Counted from the first letter of the stretch, positions 54,934 to 63,092 are shown. The stretch is 64,000 nt of DNA from Aldehydirespirator sp965221185 (GCA_965221185.1 OZ244866.1:3658001-3722000); one strand, 5' to 3'. A program made the numbers and translations. Notes: a model not told the origin generated them from the sequence alone.

Positions 54934-56114
54934 TGGGTGAGCCACTGGAGCGGCGGGCCGTCATCAGCGGCGCGGCCCAGTCCGATGTCGGGCGCCGGCT
55001 GTACCGCACCGGCATCGACCTCACCGTCGAGGCCGCGCTTCGGGCGATAAAGGACGCCGGGCTCACCACCGCCGAAATCGACGGCGTGTCCACCTATCCC
55101 GGCTTCGGCGGGTCCTTCGGCGGGGCCATGGGGGCCGAGCTGCACGAGGCGCTGCGGCTGTCGCTCAACTGGCGCAACGCCGGCGTCGAGACGGCCGGGC
55201 CGCTGGGCGCCGTCCACAACGCCGTGCTGGCGGTGGCGGCCGGGCTGGCCCGCCACGTGCTGGTGTTCCGCACGGTGGTCGAGGGCAGCGGCGGACCCCT
55301 GCGCCCCGGCGGCGGCGGGGGAGGTGGCGGAGGGATGGCCGGCTCGGCCGGACCGTTCCAGTTCATGATCCCCTACGGAGCGGCGTCGGCGGCCTGCTGG
55401 GTCGCCTGCTACGCCCGCCGCCACATGCACGACTACGGCACCACCCGCAATCAGCTCGGCGCCATCGCCGTCAACGGTCGGGCCAACGCGGCTGCCAACC
55501 CCAAGGCCATCTACACCGATCCCATGACCATCGACGACTACCTGGCCGTGCGCATGGTCAGCGACCCGCTGTGCCTCTACGACTGCGACGTGCCCTGCGA
55601 CGGGTCCACCGCGGTGGTGGTCTCGCACCGCGACTACGCAGCCGACGCACGAGCGGGCGCGGTCGGCATCAACGCCATGGGCACCGCCATCCGGGGCCGG
55701 CCCTCCTGGGACCAGTTCGACGACCTGACGTCGATGATGATGCGCCACACCGCGGCGTCGATGTGGGAGCGCACCGAGCTGAGCGTCGACGACGTGGACA
55801 CCGCCCAGCTCTACGACGGGTTCAGCTGGCTCACGCTGGCCTGGATCGAGGCCATGGGCTTCTGCGCCAAGGGTGAGAGCGGCGCCTTCGTGGAGGGCGG
55901 CACCGACATCGCCCCCGACGGCCCGGTGCCGCTCAACACCTCCGGCGGCCAGCTGTCCGCAGGCCGGCTGCACGGCTACGGCCACCTGCACGAGGCGGTG
56001 ATGCAGCTGCGGGGCACAGCCAACATCCAGGTCCCTGGCTGCGAGGTCGTTGCCGTGGGTGCGGGCGGAGGCCCCGAGACCGGCTGCCTGCTGCTCACCA
56101 AGGGCCCGTCATGA
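54933..56114 (+). CDS. Thiolase-like protein (lipid-transfer/SCP2 type), probable DUF35 partner
   Basis: A 393-residue thiolase-fold protein: 'RRAVISGAAQSDVGRRLYRT', 'AIKDAGLTTAEIDGVSTYPG'. At the position where thiolases have the acylated Cys it reads 'GPLGAVHNAVLAVAAG', with no Cys, so it is probably not a Claisen thiolase. Later motifs are 'VPCDGSTAVVVSHRDYA', 'QLYDGFSWLTLAWIEAMGFC' and 'LNTSGGQLSAGRLHGYGHLH' (the NxxGGxxxxGHPxG-like end). An insertion with nine consecutive Gly lies near residue 130. Together with the downstream DUF35 gene it resembles Ltp/DUF35 aldolase complexes that split beta-hydroxyacyl-CoA side chains. That assignment is inferred from family pairing. Confidence 0.8.
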   Translation: MGEPLERRAVISGAAQSDVGRRLYRTGIDLTVEAALRAIKDAGLTTAEIDGVSTYPGFGGSFGGAMGAELHEALRLSLNWRNAGVETAGPLGAVHNAVLAVAAGLARHVLVFRTVVEGSGGPLRPGGGGGGGGGMAGSAGPFQFMIPYGAASAACWVACYARRHMHDYGTTRNQLGAIAVNGRANAAANPKAIYTDPMTIDDYLAVRMVSDPLCLYDCDVPCDGSTAVVVSHRDYAADARAGAVGINAMGTAIRGRPSWDQFDDLTSMMMRHTAASMWERTELSVDDVDTAQLYDGFSWLTLAWIEAMGFCAKGESGAFVEGGTDIAPDGPVPLNTSGGQLSAGRLHGYGHLHEAVMQLRGTANIQVPGCEVVAVGAGGGPETGCLLLTKGPS

Positions 56115-56157
56115 GCAGGGGAGCGGGCGCGGGTTCGCAGTTGGAGCGGGTGCCGTC

Positions 56158-56583
56158 GTGAGCGCGGGCGATACTCCCCCCCGGTTCGTGCTGGCCTCGG
56201 CCGAGAGCGAGTTCTACTGGCGATCCGGGGCCGACGGCCGGCTGCGGATCCAGCGCTGCGGCGACTGCCGCCGGTGGATCCACCCGCCCGGCCCGGCGTG
56301 CCCGTTCTGCCACTCGCGCCAGATCGGTCCCGAACCGGTTGCGGGCACCGGCACCGTCGCCACTTTCACCATCAACCGCAAGGAGTGGATCCCCGGGTTC
56401 ACGCCTCCGTACGTGTTCGCCTTCGTCGAGGTCGACGAGGACCCGACTGTGCGCATCGGCACCAACATCGTGGGCTGTGAGATCGACGAAGTAGAGATCG
56501 GGATGCGGGTGGCGGTGCTGTTCGAGCAGAGCGGCGAGTGGCACGTCCCCCTGTTCCGGCCTGTCGAGGTCGAAGGGCCCTGA
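56158..56583 (+). CDS. DUF35 OB-fold protein with zinc ribbon
   Basis: A 141-residue protein starting at GTG ('MSAGDTPPRFVLASAESEFY'). An N-terminal helix ('SAESEFYWRSGADGRLRIQ') is followed by a four-Cys zinc ribbon 'CGDCRRWIHPPGPACPFC' and an OB fold ('GTGTVATFTINRKEWIPGF', 'FVEVDEDPTVRIGTNIVGC'). DUF35 proteins bind acyl-CoA and associate with thiolase-like proteins or hydratases, channelling the substrate; this matches its place directly after the thiolase-like gene. It is followed 4 bp later by the thioesterase gene. Confidence 0.86.
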   Translation: MSAGDTPPRFVLASAESEFYWRSGADGRLRIQRCGDCRRWIHPPGPACPFCHSRQIGPEPVAGTGTVATFTINRKEWIPGFTPPYVFAFVEVDEDPTVRIGTNIVGCEIDEVEIGMRVAVLFEQSGEWHVPLFRPVEVEGP

Positions 56584-56587
56584 TGCC

Positions 56588-57496
56588 GTGGCCCTGATCA
56601 CCCTCGACGGCTTGCTCGGCTGCCTGGAAGTGCGGCAGGTGCGCCCGGGCGTGTGGACCGGGCCCAACATCGAGATGGACTATCCCCGGATCTTCGGCGG
56701 TCAACTGCTGGCCCAGGCGGTGACGCTGGGCGCGGCCACCACCGAGGGCAAGGTCGTCAAGTCTCTGAGCTGCCTGTTCCCACGCGAGGGCTCCACGACA
56801 GAGCCGCTGGAGTTCGAGGTGGAGGAGACCCAGACCGGGCGGACCTTCGCGGTGCGCCGCATCCGGGCCAGCCAGCAGGGCAAGACCATCTTCGTGGCGG
56901 TGCTCTCGATGCACGCGCCGGAGTTGGAGTCGCCGTTCGAGCATCAGGATCCCGCCCCCGCAGTAGGCGATCCGTCGGAGGCCGTACACCAGGACATGAC
57001 CATGATCCCGTGGGCGACCAGGGTGGTGGGCGGCACCGACCTGCGGGACGGGGCCGAGGGACCGGCCGACTATGCCTTCTGGACCCGCGTCGAGGACCGG
57101 CTCCTGGGTGATGACCCGGCCGTGCACCAGGCCCTGCTGGCCCATGCCAGCGACCTGACCATCGTGGGAACCGTGCTGCTCCCGGTGGAGGGAGTGAGCC
57201 AGGCCGACTCCTATCGCTCGCTCCACACCGCGGTCACCAGCCACACCGTGTGGTTCCACCGGCCGTTCCGCATCGATGAATGGTGCCTGATCGCGCAGCA
57301 CTCGCCTGTGCTCACCGGCGGCCGCGGCTTCGGCTACGGCCACGTGTTCACGGCCGGCGGTGCCATGCCCGCCTCCTTCGCCCAGGAGTGCATGATCCGG
57401 CCCATCGCCTCCGGCCAAGAGGCCGAGCGGATGGGCCGCAGTCCGTCGGGGGCCTCGCCAGGCGCTGAGCGAGGCCGTGGCCCGAGCGGCCCGTGA
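56588..57496 (+). CDS. tesB: Acyl-CoA thioesterase II (TesB-like double hotdog)
   Basis: A 302-residue TesB-type enzyme with two hotdog domains: 'PRIFGGQLLAQAVTLGAATT' (GG.LLAQA motif), 'EETQTGRTFAVRRIRASQQG' in domain 1, and 'SLHTAVTSHTVWFHRPFRID' with 'EWCLIAQHSPVLTGGRGFGY' in domain 2 (the D..L....SP...GGR.. active-site region). It hydrolyses acyl-CoA to free acid and CoA. The last 30 or so codons ('MGRSPSGASPGAERGRGPSG') and the stop codon lie in an interspersed repeat, so the natural C-terminus was replaced or extended by the repeat. It ends the plus-strand Liv/thiolase operon. Confidence 0.87.
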   Translation: MALITLDGLLGCLEVRQVRPGVWTGPNIEMDYPRIFGGQLLAQAVTLGAATTEGKVVKSLSCLFPREGSTTEPLEFEVEETQTGRTFAVRRIRASQQGKTIFVAVLSMHAPELESPFEHQDPAPAVGDPSEAVHQDMTMIPWATRVVGGTDLRDGAEGPADYAFWTRVEDRLLGDDPAVHQALLAHASDLTIVGTVLLPVEGVSQADSYRSLHTAVTSHTVWFHRPFRIDEWCLIAQHSPVLTGGRGFGYGHVFTAGGAMPASFAQECMIRPIASGQEAERMGRSPSGASPGAERGRGPSGP

Positions 57497-57567
57497 GCGC
57501 AGCGAATAAGAGCGGGATATGACGCTTGACTGCGAAGCGGCGATAACCCGCCCGCGTGGCTTCTGAG
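57464..57567. repeat. Interspersed GC-rich repeat providing the thioesterase stop
   Basis: Single copy of the family: 'GCTGAGCGAGGCCGTGGCCC' then 'GAGCGGCCCGTGAGCGCAGC', 'GAATAAGAGCGGGA' and the tail 'GAAGCGGCGATAACC ... CGTGGCTTCTGAGG'. The TGA inside 'CCCGTGAGC' is the stop of the thioesterase gene. No AT-richer core is present. It ends shortly before the MFS start at 57584. Confidence 0.75.
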
Positions 57568-57583
57568 GCGGAGAGCTCCCACG

Positions 57584-58732
57584 GTGCCTGGCGGGGCGCG
57601 TCCGTCTCTGGTGATCGGCGCCACGGTGATGGCCACCGTGTCGACGGTGCTGCCCGGGTTCCTGATCGGGGCACTGTCGGTGCAGGTCAGCGCAGAGATG
57701 GGCGTGTCCGAGGCGGTCTACGGGTGGGGGCTCGGGTCGTTCTTCGGGGCGGCGATGGTGGGGTCGATCCTGCTGGGGCGGCTGTCGCAGCGAATAGGAG
57801 CGCTCAGCCAGACGACTCTGGCGCTCGGAGTGTCCGCGGCGGCGCAGTTGGCCCTGGCCGCGACGGCGCGGTCGTTCGGGGCCGTGATCGGCTTCCTGGT
57901 GGTGGCGGGCCTCTGCAACGCCGCCAACCAGGCGTCGGTGAACCTGGCCCTGGCCCAGGCGCAGCTGCCGCGGCTCGGGCTGGCGGTGTCGATCAAGCAG
58001 TCGGGGCTGCCCACGGCCACCCTGCTGGCCGGGTTAGCGGTGCCCTCACTGGCGCTGACCGTCGGATGGCGATGGGCCTATGTGGCGAGTGCCGGGTTCG
58101 CGCTGGCGTCGCTGGCGATGGCGAGAGTCGCGGCCGGATCGTCACCGGTGCGGGCTGCCGCCAATGGCGCGTCGAGGCCGGCATCGTCGTCTCAAGACTT
58201 GTTCCTGGCCGCGGTAGTCGGCGCATTCCTGGCGTTCAGCGCGGGGTCGCTCAACGCCTGGGGTGTCGGCTCGGGCGTGGACGCCGGGCTCGGCGAGGGA
58301 GCGGCCGGGATGTTCCTCAGCCTGGGGGCTGCCACCGGGATCACCCTGAGGCTGGTCTGCGGATGGATCTCCGACACCATGCGGGCCCGGCCGTTCCTGG
58401 TCGGCGGCGTGACCGCCATGGTGGGCTCGGCCGGGATGGCGCTGCTGGCGCTGCGCTCGCCCGGGCTCCATGTGGCCGCCATGCTGCTGGCCTTCGGAGG
58501 CGGCTGGATCTGGCCGGTGTTCACCAACTTCGGGATCGTGCGGGCCAACCCCGAGGCCGCCGGTGCCGCCACCGGGATCACCCAGATGGGCATCTACGTC
58601 GGCGTGTTCGTCGGACCCCTGCTCACGGGCTGGCTCATCGAGTACCACGGCTACCCGCTGATGTGGTTGGCGGTGGCCGCCTCCTCCGTGATGGGCGCAA
58701 CGGTGTCCATGCGAATTGCCGACCGGTTCTGA
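57584..58732 (+). CDS. MFS transporter
   Basis: A 382-residue, 12-helix major facilitator. The loop-2/3 motif is visible as 'GSILLGRLSQRIGALSQ' (GxxxGRxxxRxG), and the equivalent between helices 8 and 9 is 'RLVCGWISDTMRARPFLVGG' (GxxxDxxxxRP). Other segments: 'AGLCNAANQASVNLALAQA', 'GLPTATLLAGLAVPSLALTV' and 'PEAAGAATGITQMGIYVGVF'. The pattern resembles CynX/NimT or YfcJ-like MFS members. Starts at GTG. Substrate unknown; possible uptake or export of an organic acid made or used by the CoA pathway. It converges on the DHA2 transporter gene. Confidence 0.85.
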   Translation: MPGGARPSLVIGATVMATVSTVLPGFLIGALSVQVSAEMGVSEAVYGWGLGSFFGAAMVGSILLGRLSQRIGALSQTTLALGVSAAAQLALAATARSFGAVIGFLVVAGLCNAANQASVNLALAQAQLPRLGLAVSIKQSGLPTATLLAGLAVPSLALTVGWRWAYVASAGFALASLAMARVAAGSSPVRAAANGASRPASSSQDLFLAAVVGAFLAFSAGSLNAWGVGSGVDAGLGEGAAGMFLSLGAATGITLRLVCGWISDTMRARPFLVGGVTAMVGSAGMALLALRSPGLHVAAMLLAFGGGWIWPVFTNFGIVRANPEAAGAATGITQMGIYVGVFVGPLLTGWLIEYHGYPLMWLAVAASSVMGATVSMRIADRF

Positions 58733-58824
58733 CGCGCCGGCGGGCCGGGACGTCAGGAGTCGATCTCCCGCGCGGCTGGTGACGGCGGAACCGGGATGGA
58801 CGTTGGCCGGACCCGGCCGGGACG

Positions 58825-60390
58825 TCAGGCCGGGGCGCCGGAGCGGGTTTGGGTGAAATGACCGACCAGCAGGGCTATCGCCGCAATCGCCGACACCACC
58901 CCCGACACCGCCATCGTTTGGGCGAAGGCGGTGGCGAAGGCTTCTGAGGTCACGGCGATCGTCGCCTGAGCGGCGGCGTCGTCGATCACCCCCGATCGGG
59001 ACAGCCCGGACGCGGCCTCGATGGCCGCGCCCACCGACTCACCCGCCGGCTCGGCCACCTCGGGCGGCAGGCTGCCGATGTCCACCGAGCTGCGGTAGAT
59101 CGATGTGGACAGCGCTCCCAGCGTGGCGATGCCCAGCGCCGCCCCCAGCTCGCGGGCGGTGTCGTTCACGGCCGAGCCGATGCCGGCCTTCTCGTAGGGG
59201 GTCGCGACCATGATGTCGTTGGTGGCCGGGGTCATGGCCAGCGCCAAGCCCGCGCCGGCTAGCACCATCGGTCCCAGCAGGTACCAGTAGCTGGTGTCGG
59301 TGCCCACGAAGGCCAGCGGGGCGAAGGTCAGCGCGAGCACGAAGAACCCGACGGCCATGACCCGCCTGGATCCGTACTTCTTGGCCAGTGGAGCGGTGAA
59401 GGGCGACACCACCATCGACGTCAGCGCCTCGGGCATGGTGGCCAGGCCGGCTTCGAGGGCGCTGTACCCCAGGGCGAACTGGACGTAGAGCGCGAACAGG
59501 AACCAGAACCCGATCATCACCACGAAGGTCATGGTGACGACCGCGGAGCCGACGCTGAAGCGCCGGTCCGAGAACAGCTCCAGCGGCATCATCGGATGGC
59601 GGGCCCGCTGCTGCCACCTCAGCAGGGCAGCGCCGAAGATGACCGCCACCGCGAAGGCCGACAACACCGGCACCGACGTCCAGCCCTGCTCGGGCCCCTC
59701 GATGATGCCGTAGATCAGTGCGGTCATGGCGACGATGGAGAGCCCGGCCCCGGCTGGGTCGAGGTGGCGGGGACGCTCGTCGCGGGATCGGGGCAGCCAC
59801 AGAGCCATCGCGACCATCACCACGGCCACGAGCGGCACGTTGTAGAGGAAGCCGGCCTCCCAGCCCCACGACGGCACGAACCACCACCCGGTCACGAACA
59901 GGCCGGTCAGCAGCGGCCCGATGGCGGCGCCGCCCCCGGCGAAACCCGACCAGATCGCGATGGCGGTCGGCCTCTCGGGAGGCGGGAATATCTCGATCAG
60001 CAGCGACAGGGTGGCCGGCATCACGAAAGCGGCGGCCACCCCCATGCCGGCCCGGGCGACCAGGATCACCTCGGCCGAGTCGGCCAGTCCGCCGAGCAGC
60101 GCGCCGAGCCCGAACACGAGCAGGCCCCCGATCAGGGCGCCCTTGCGGCCGTAGCGGTCGCCGATGGCCCCGCCGGTCATCAGCAGACCCCCGAAGGCCA
60201 GGGCGTAGGCGTTCACGATCCACTGCAGCTGCGGCCCGGTGACGCCCACATCGCGCTGAAGGGTGGCCAGAGCCACGTTCAGGCCCGACACCGACATCAC
60301 CACCAGCACCAGGGTGAGGCTCAGAACGCCGAGTAGGAACCAGCGCCGGGCGTGCACGTCCGGCCGCTCCCACAGATTCACGCCGCTCAC
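58825..60390 (-). CDS. MFS drug/proton antiporter, DHA2 (EmrB/QacA) family
   Basis: A 521-residue, 14-helix exporter. Helix 1 with 'LSLTLVLVVMSVSGLNVALA', the DHA2 signature 'VTGPQLQWIVNAYALAFGGL' (D/T..LQW...AY.L), motif A 'GGAIGDRYGRKGALIGGLLV' and antiporter motif C-like 'GMGVAAAFVMPATLSLLIEI' are all visible. It normally exports lipophilic compounds with proton exchange. No TetR-type regulator is adjacent. It is convergent with the other MFS gene; the 92-bp gap has short GGCCGG/CCGGCC inverted repeats (about 58805-58818), a weak terminator candidate. Confidence 0.88.
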   Translation of the reverse strand: MSGVNLWERPDVHARRWFLLGVLSLTLVLVVMSVSGLNVALATLQRDVGVTGPQLQWIVNAYALAFGGLLMTGGAIGDRYGRKGALIGGLLVFGLGALLGGLADSAEVILVARAGMGVAAAFVMPATLSLLIEIFPPPERPTAIAIWSGFAGGGAAIGPLLTGLFVTGWWFVPSWGWEAGFLYNVPLVAVVMVAMALWLPRSRDERPRHLDPAGAGLSIVAMTALIYGIIEGPEQGWTSVPVLSAFAVAVIFGAALLRWQQRARHPMMPLELFSDRRFSVGSAVVTMTFVVMIGFWFLFALYVQFALGYSALEAGLATMPEALTSMVVSPFTAPLAKKYGSRRVMAVGFFVLALTFAPLAFVGTDTSYWYLLGPMVLAGAGLALAMTPATNDIMVATPYEKAGIGSAVNDTARELGAALGIATLGALSTSIYRSSVDIGSLPPEVAEPAGESVGAAIEAASGLSRSGVIDDAAAQATIAVTSEAFATAFAQTMAVSGVVSAIAAIALLVGHFTQTRSGAPA

Positions 60391-60439
60391 GCTAGGAGAG
60401 GCTCAGGCTGAGACCGCTATCGCCGGTGGACGGGCGTCC

Positions 60440-61279
60440 TCATTGCTGTGACTTCTTCATCTCGGTGAGGCCGGTGAGGATCGGGTAGCCGCCCACAGAC
60501 AGGGCGTTGCCGTGGCCGGTCTGGTGGATGTCGAACACCGATTGCAGGGCCGAGTAGAAGCCCTGGATGTCCACGGTCTGGTTGACGGCCCGCTTCGCCT
60601 GGGCCAGAGCGAAGGGGTGCATCTGGGCGATCTCGTGGGCCAGGGCCATCGTCTCGGTGTGGAGGTCGTCGAGAGGCACGACCCGGTTGACCATGCCGGT
60701 CGCTTCGGCTTCGGTGGCGCTGAACCGCCGGGCAGTGAACAGCATCTCCTTGGCCTTGCGGGGGCCGAGTTCCCAGGTGTGACCGTGGTACTCCACCCCG
60801 CCGATGCCCATTCGAGCCACCGGATCTGAAAACATCGCGTTGTCGGCGGCAATGATCAGATCGCAGGGCCAGCAAAGCATCAGTCCCCCGGCGATGCACT
60901 GGCCCTGCACTTCCGCGATGGTGGGCTTGGGGACGTCGCGCCAGCGCCTGCTGTAGCCGAGGTAGTGCACGGCCTCCCATTCGTAGATGGCTTCCAGGCC
61001 CCGCTCCTTCCAGTTCACGTAGCTGCCCTTGGCCGGTGCCCCCTCGCCGGCCGCGGCCTTCTCGAGGGCCTTGTCAGTGCCGGAGAGGTCGTGACCCGCG
61101 CAGAAGTGTTTGCCGTTGGAGCGCAGCACGATCACCCGCACGTCGCCGTCGTCGGCGGCCCGGGTGAAGCACTCGTCCATCTCGTCGAGTGTGAGCCCGC
61201 TGACCGCGTTGGCCTTCTCGGGCCGGTTCAGGGTGATCACCGCCACCCGGCCGTCGATCTCATAGAGCATGTGCTGCAT
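60440..61279 (-). CDS. Enoyl-CoA hydratase/isomerase family protein
   Basis: A 279-residue crotonase-fold protein: 'YEIDGRVAVITLNRPEKANA', the CoA-binding 'LRSNGKHFCAGHDLSGT' (oxyanion Ala-Gly), 'AEVQGQCIAGGLMLCWPCDL' (second oxyanion GG and CDL), and 'VARMGIGGVEYHGHTWELGP'. Usual catalytic Glu positions are not both present ('GIGGVEYHG' may supply one), so hydratase versus isomerase is open. An insertion ('ALEKAAAGEGAPAKGSYVNW') follows the first active-site loop. It is probably part of the acyl-CoA degradation capacity of the region. An ATG three codons downstream is an alternative start. Confidence 0.85.
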   Translation of the reverse strand: MQHMLYEIDGRVAVITLNRPEKANAVSGLTLDEMDECFTRAADDGDVRVIVLRSNGKHFCAGHDLSGTDKALEKAAAGEGAPAKGSYVNWKERGLEAIYEWEAVHYLGYSRRWRDVPKPTIAEVQGQCIAGGLMLCWPCDLIIAADNAMFSDPVARMGIGGVEYHGHTWELGPRKAKEMLFTARRFSATEAEATGMVNRVVPLDDLHTETMALAHEIAQMHPFALAQAKRAVNQTVDIQGFYSALQSVFDIHQTGHGNALSVGGYPILTGLTEMKKSQQ

Positions 61280-61352
61280 GGCCGTTCCTCTCTTGATCGG
61301 TGACCCTCCGGTGGTTCTTCGTCAATATGACAAAGAACTCCCGGAACTTCGG

Positions 61353-62009
61353 TCACCAGGTGCTGCGGATGTATCTGTACACGCCGGCGAAGTCCGTGGC
61401 GACCTTGTCGGGCAGCGGCACTACGCCGCCCAGGATCTGGGCCCCGAACATGATCTTGGCGGTGTGCTCCACCACCAGCGCGGTGTGCAGGGCGTCGGAG
61501 GGGGACTTGCCGACGCACAGCAGGCCATGGTTGGCCATCAGCACCGCACCTCGGTCGCCGAGGTGGCGGACGACCTCGTCGGCCAGATCCTGGGTGCCGG
61601 TGGTGGCGTAGTCGGCCACGGGCACGTCGCCGCCCACGTAGATGAGCACCTCCTCGATGCTCGACGGTATGGGCTGGCGGGCCACCGCAAACATCGAGGC
61701 GTGGGGCGGATGGCAGTGCACCACCCCGCGGACGTTTTCGAAGGCCTGGTAGCAGGCCAGGTGCATGGCCTTCTCGGTGGACGGCTTGCCCGAGCCGCCC
61801 AGATGCCGGCCGTCGAGGCTCAGCACCGCCAGGTTGTCGGCGGTCACGTCTCGGTAGGGGGTGGACGACGGGGTGAGGCAGATGGCGCCGTCGGCCCGCC
61901 GACCGGACACGTTGCCGGCCGTGCCCACCACCAGCCCGGCCCGCTCCATCTCCTGGGCGACGTCGGCCACTTCCCGGTGGACGGGATCGGCTGGGTTGGT
62001 GTCGCTCAT
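61353..62009 (-). CDS. Class II aldolase/adducin family protein (fuculose-phosphate aldolase-like)
   Basis: A 218-residue zinc aldolase. 'GLVVGTAGNVSGRRADGAIC' (phosphate/glycine loop), 'GVVHCHPPHASMFAVARQPI' (two zinc His), 'DRGAVLMANHGLLCVGKSPS' (third His) and 'ALVVEHTAKIMFG' (catalytic Glu/His end). In the family it cleaves or epimerises sugar-phosphate-like substrates to give DHAP or glycolaldehyde plus an aldehyde. Gene start ATG at 62009 is preceded by a duplicated copy of its own first 14 codons. It lies next to a D-2-hydroxyacid dehydrogenase and opposite an FGGY kinase, fitting a sugar-acid pathway. Confidence 0.87.
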   Translation of the reverse strand: MSDTNPADPVHREVADVAQEMERAGLVVGTAGNVSGRRADGAICLTPSSTPYRDVTADNLAVLSLDGRHLGGSGKPSTEKAMHLACYQAFENVRGVVHCHPPHASMFAVARQPIPSSIEEVLIYVGGDVPVADYATTGTQDLADEVVRHLGDRGAVLMANHGLLCVGKSPSDALHTALVVEHTAKIMFGAQILGGVVPLPDKVATDFAGVYRYIRSTW

Positions 62010-62082
62010 CGTCCTGCTTCCCGGTGGACGGGGTCGGCTGGGTTGGTGTCGCTCATCGTCCTGCTTCCTGGTGGACGGGATC
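61971..62082. repeat. 47-bp tandem duplication of the aldolase start region
   Basis: Units begin at 61971, 62018 and (partial) 62065, spacing 47 bp; each contains 'GGTTGGTGTCGCTCATCGTC' (reverse of the ATG region) or its tail. Copies differ by one or two bases. The length is not a multiple of three, so the upstream copy reads out of frame with the gene. Confidence 0.88.
62006..62056 (-). CDS. Leader ORF (16 residues) before the aldolase gene
   Basis: ATG at 62056 reads 'MSDTNPADPVHREAGR' and stops at TGA 62006-62008, which overlaps the aldolase ATG (62007-62009) as ATGA. The first 13 residues are those of the aldolase itself. It could couple translation to the aldolase or be a harmless relic. 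Confidence 0.4.
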   Translation of the reverse strand: MSDTNPADPVHREAGR

Positions 62083-62120
62083 GGTGGCGGGGCAATCGGC
62101 AGCGGGGGGATCGGAGCCGG

Positions 62121-63092
62121 TCACTTGAGGACCTCGGGGTTGGCGCAGTGCACGGGCTTGTCGCCGGCCAGGATGGCCTTGATGTCAGCCACCACCATGG
62201 CTGCCTGGTTGCTCTCGACGTCGTAGGTGGCCCCGCCGATGTGGGGGGTCAGCACCACGTTGTCCATGGCGGTGAGGGGATGGTCGGTGGGCAGGATCTC
62301 GCCGTCGAAGTGGTCGAGGCCGGCGCCGCCGAGGTGCCCCGACTCCAGGGACGCCACGAGGGCGTCGGTGTCGTGCAGAGCGGCCCTCGCGGTGTTGATG
62401 TAGATCGCGCCCGGCTTCATCGAAGCGAACTGGTCTGCGCCCATCATCTGTGCCGTCTCGGGAGTGACCGCGGCGTGCATCGAGACCACGTCGACGGCTC
62501 CCAGCAGGTCGTCGAGGTTGTGGGTGGCGTCGGCGGCGTAGGGGTCGGCGGAGATGACCGTCATGCCCAGCCCGTCCAGGCGCCACTTGGCAGCCCGGCC
62601 GACTGCGCCCAGCCCCACCAGCCCCGCGGTGCGTCCCGCCACCTGCCAGGCCCGGTAGCGCTGGTAGGGGAGGGTCTTGCCGAACATCGTCCCGGCCCGC
62701 ACGTCGCGGTCGCCGGCCACCACGAACCGGTTGACCGCCATCAGCAGAGCGACCGTCATCTCGGCCACCGCGTCGGCGTTTCGGCCCGGTGTGCGCAGCA
62801 CCGGGATGCCCGCGGCGGTGGCCGCCTCGACGTCGACGTTGTCGGGGCGGCCCCGGGTGGAGGCGATCGCGATCAGCGGCAGTTCAAGGACCGGGCCCTT
62901 GCACGAGTCGGCCTCGCACACCACGATGTCGGCTCTCTCGGCCCGGATCTTGGCCGCGAAGTCGTCCGGTCCGTACAGCTTGATCGGCCGGTGTTCGATC
63001 CAAGGTTCGAACACCACATCGGCAATGTCGCGCAGTTCCTCAAGGGCGCTGCCCCGCAGTGGCGCAGTAACCAACACCCGAGGCCGGCTCAC
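62121..63092 (-). CDS. D-2-hydroxyacid dehydrogenase (SerA/PdxB-like)
   Basis: A 323-residue NAD-dependent dehydrogenase. The nucleotide fold is 'GRTAGLVGLGAVGRAAKWRL' (GxGxxG in 'GLGAVG'), followed by 'GMTVISADPY' with the Asp that prefers NAD. The catalytic Arg is in 'AIYINTARAALHDTDAL', the Glu in 'DHFDGEILPTDHPL' region, and the His in 'LTPHIGGATYDVESNQAAM'. The N-terminal substrate domain has 'DIVVCEADSCKGPVLELPLI'. It interconverts a 2-hydroxy acid and 2-oxo acid. It lies 112 bp upstream of the aldolase, same direction, so the two probably form an operon for sugar-acid breakdown. Confidence 0.87.
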   Translation of the reverse strand: MSRPRVLVTAPLRGSALEELRDIADVVFEPWIEHRPIKLYGPDDFAAKIRAERADIVVCEADSCKGPVLELPLIAIASTRGRPDNVDVEAATAAGIPVLRTPGRNADAVAEMTVALLMAVNRFVVAGDRDVRAGTMFGKTLPYQRYRAWQVAGRTAGLVGLGAVGRAAKWRLDGLGMTVISADPYAADATHNLDDLLGAVDVVSMHAAVTPETAQMMGADQFASMKPGAIYINTARAALHDTDALVASLESGHLGGAGLDHFDGEILPTDHPLTAMDNVVLTPHIGGATYDVESNQAAMVVADIKAILAGDKPVHCANPEVLK

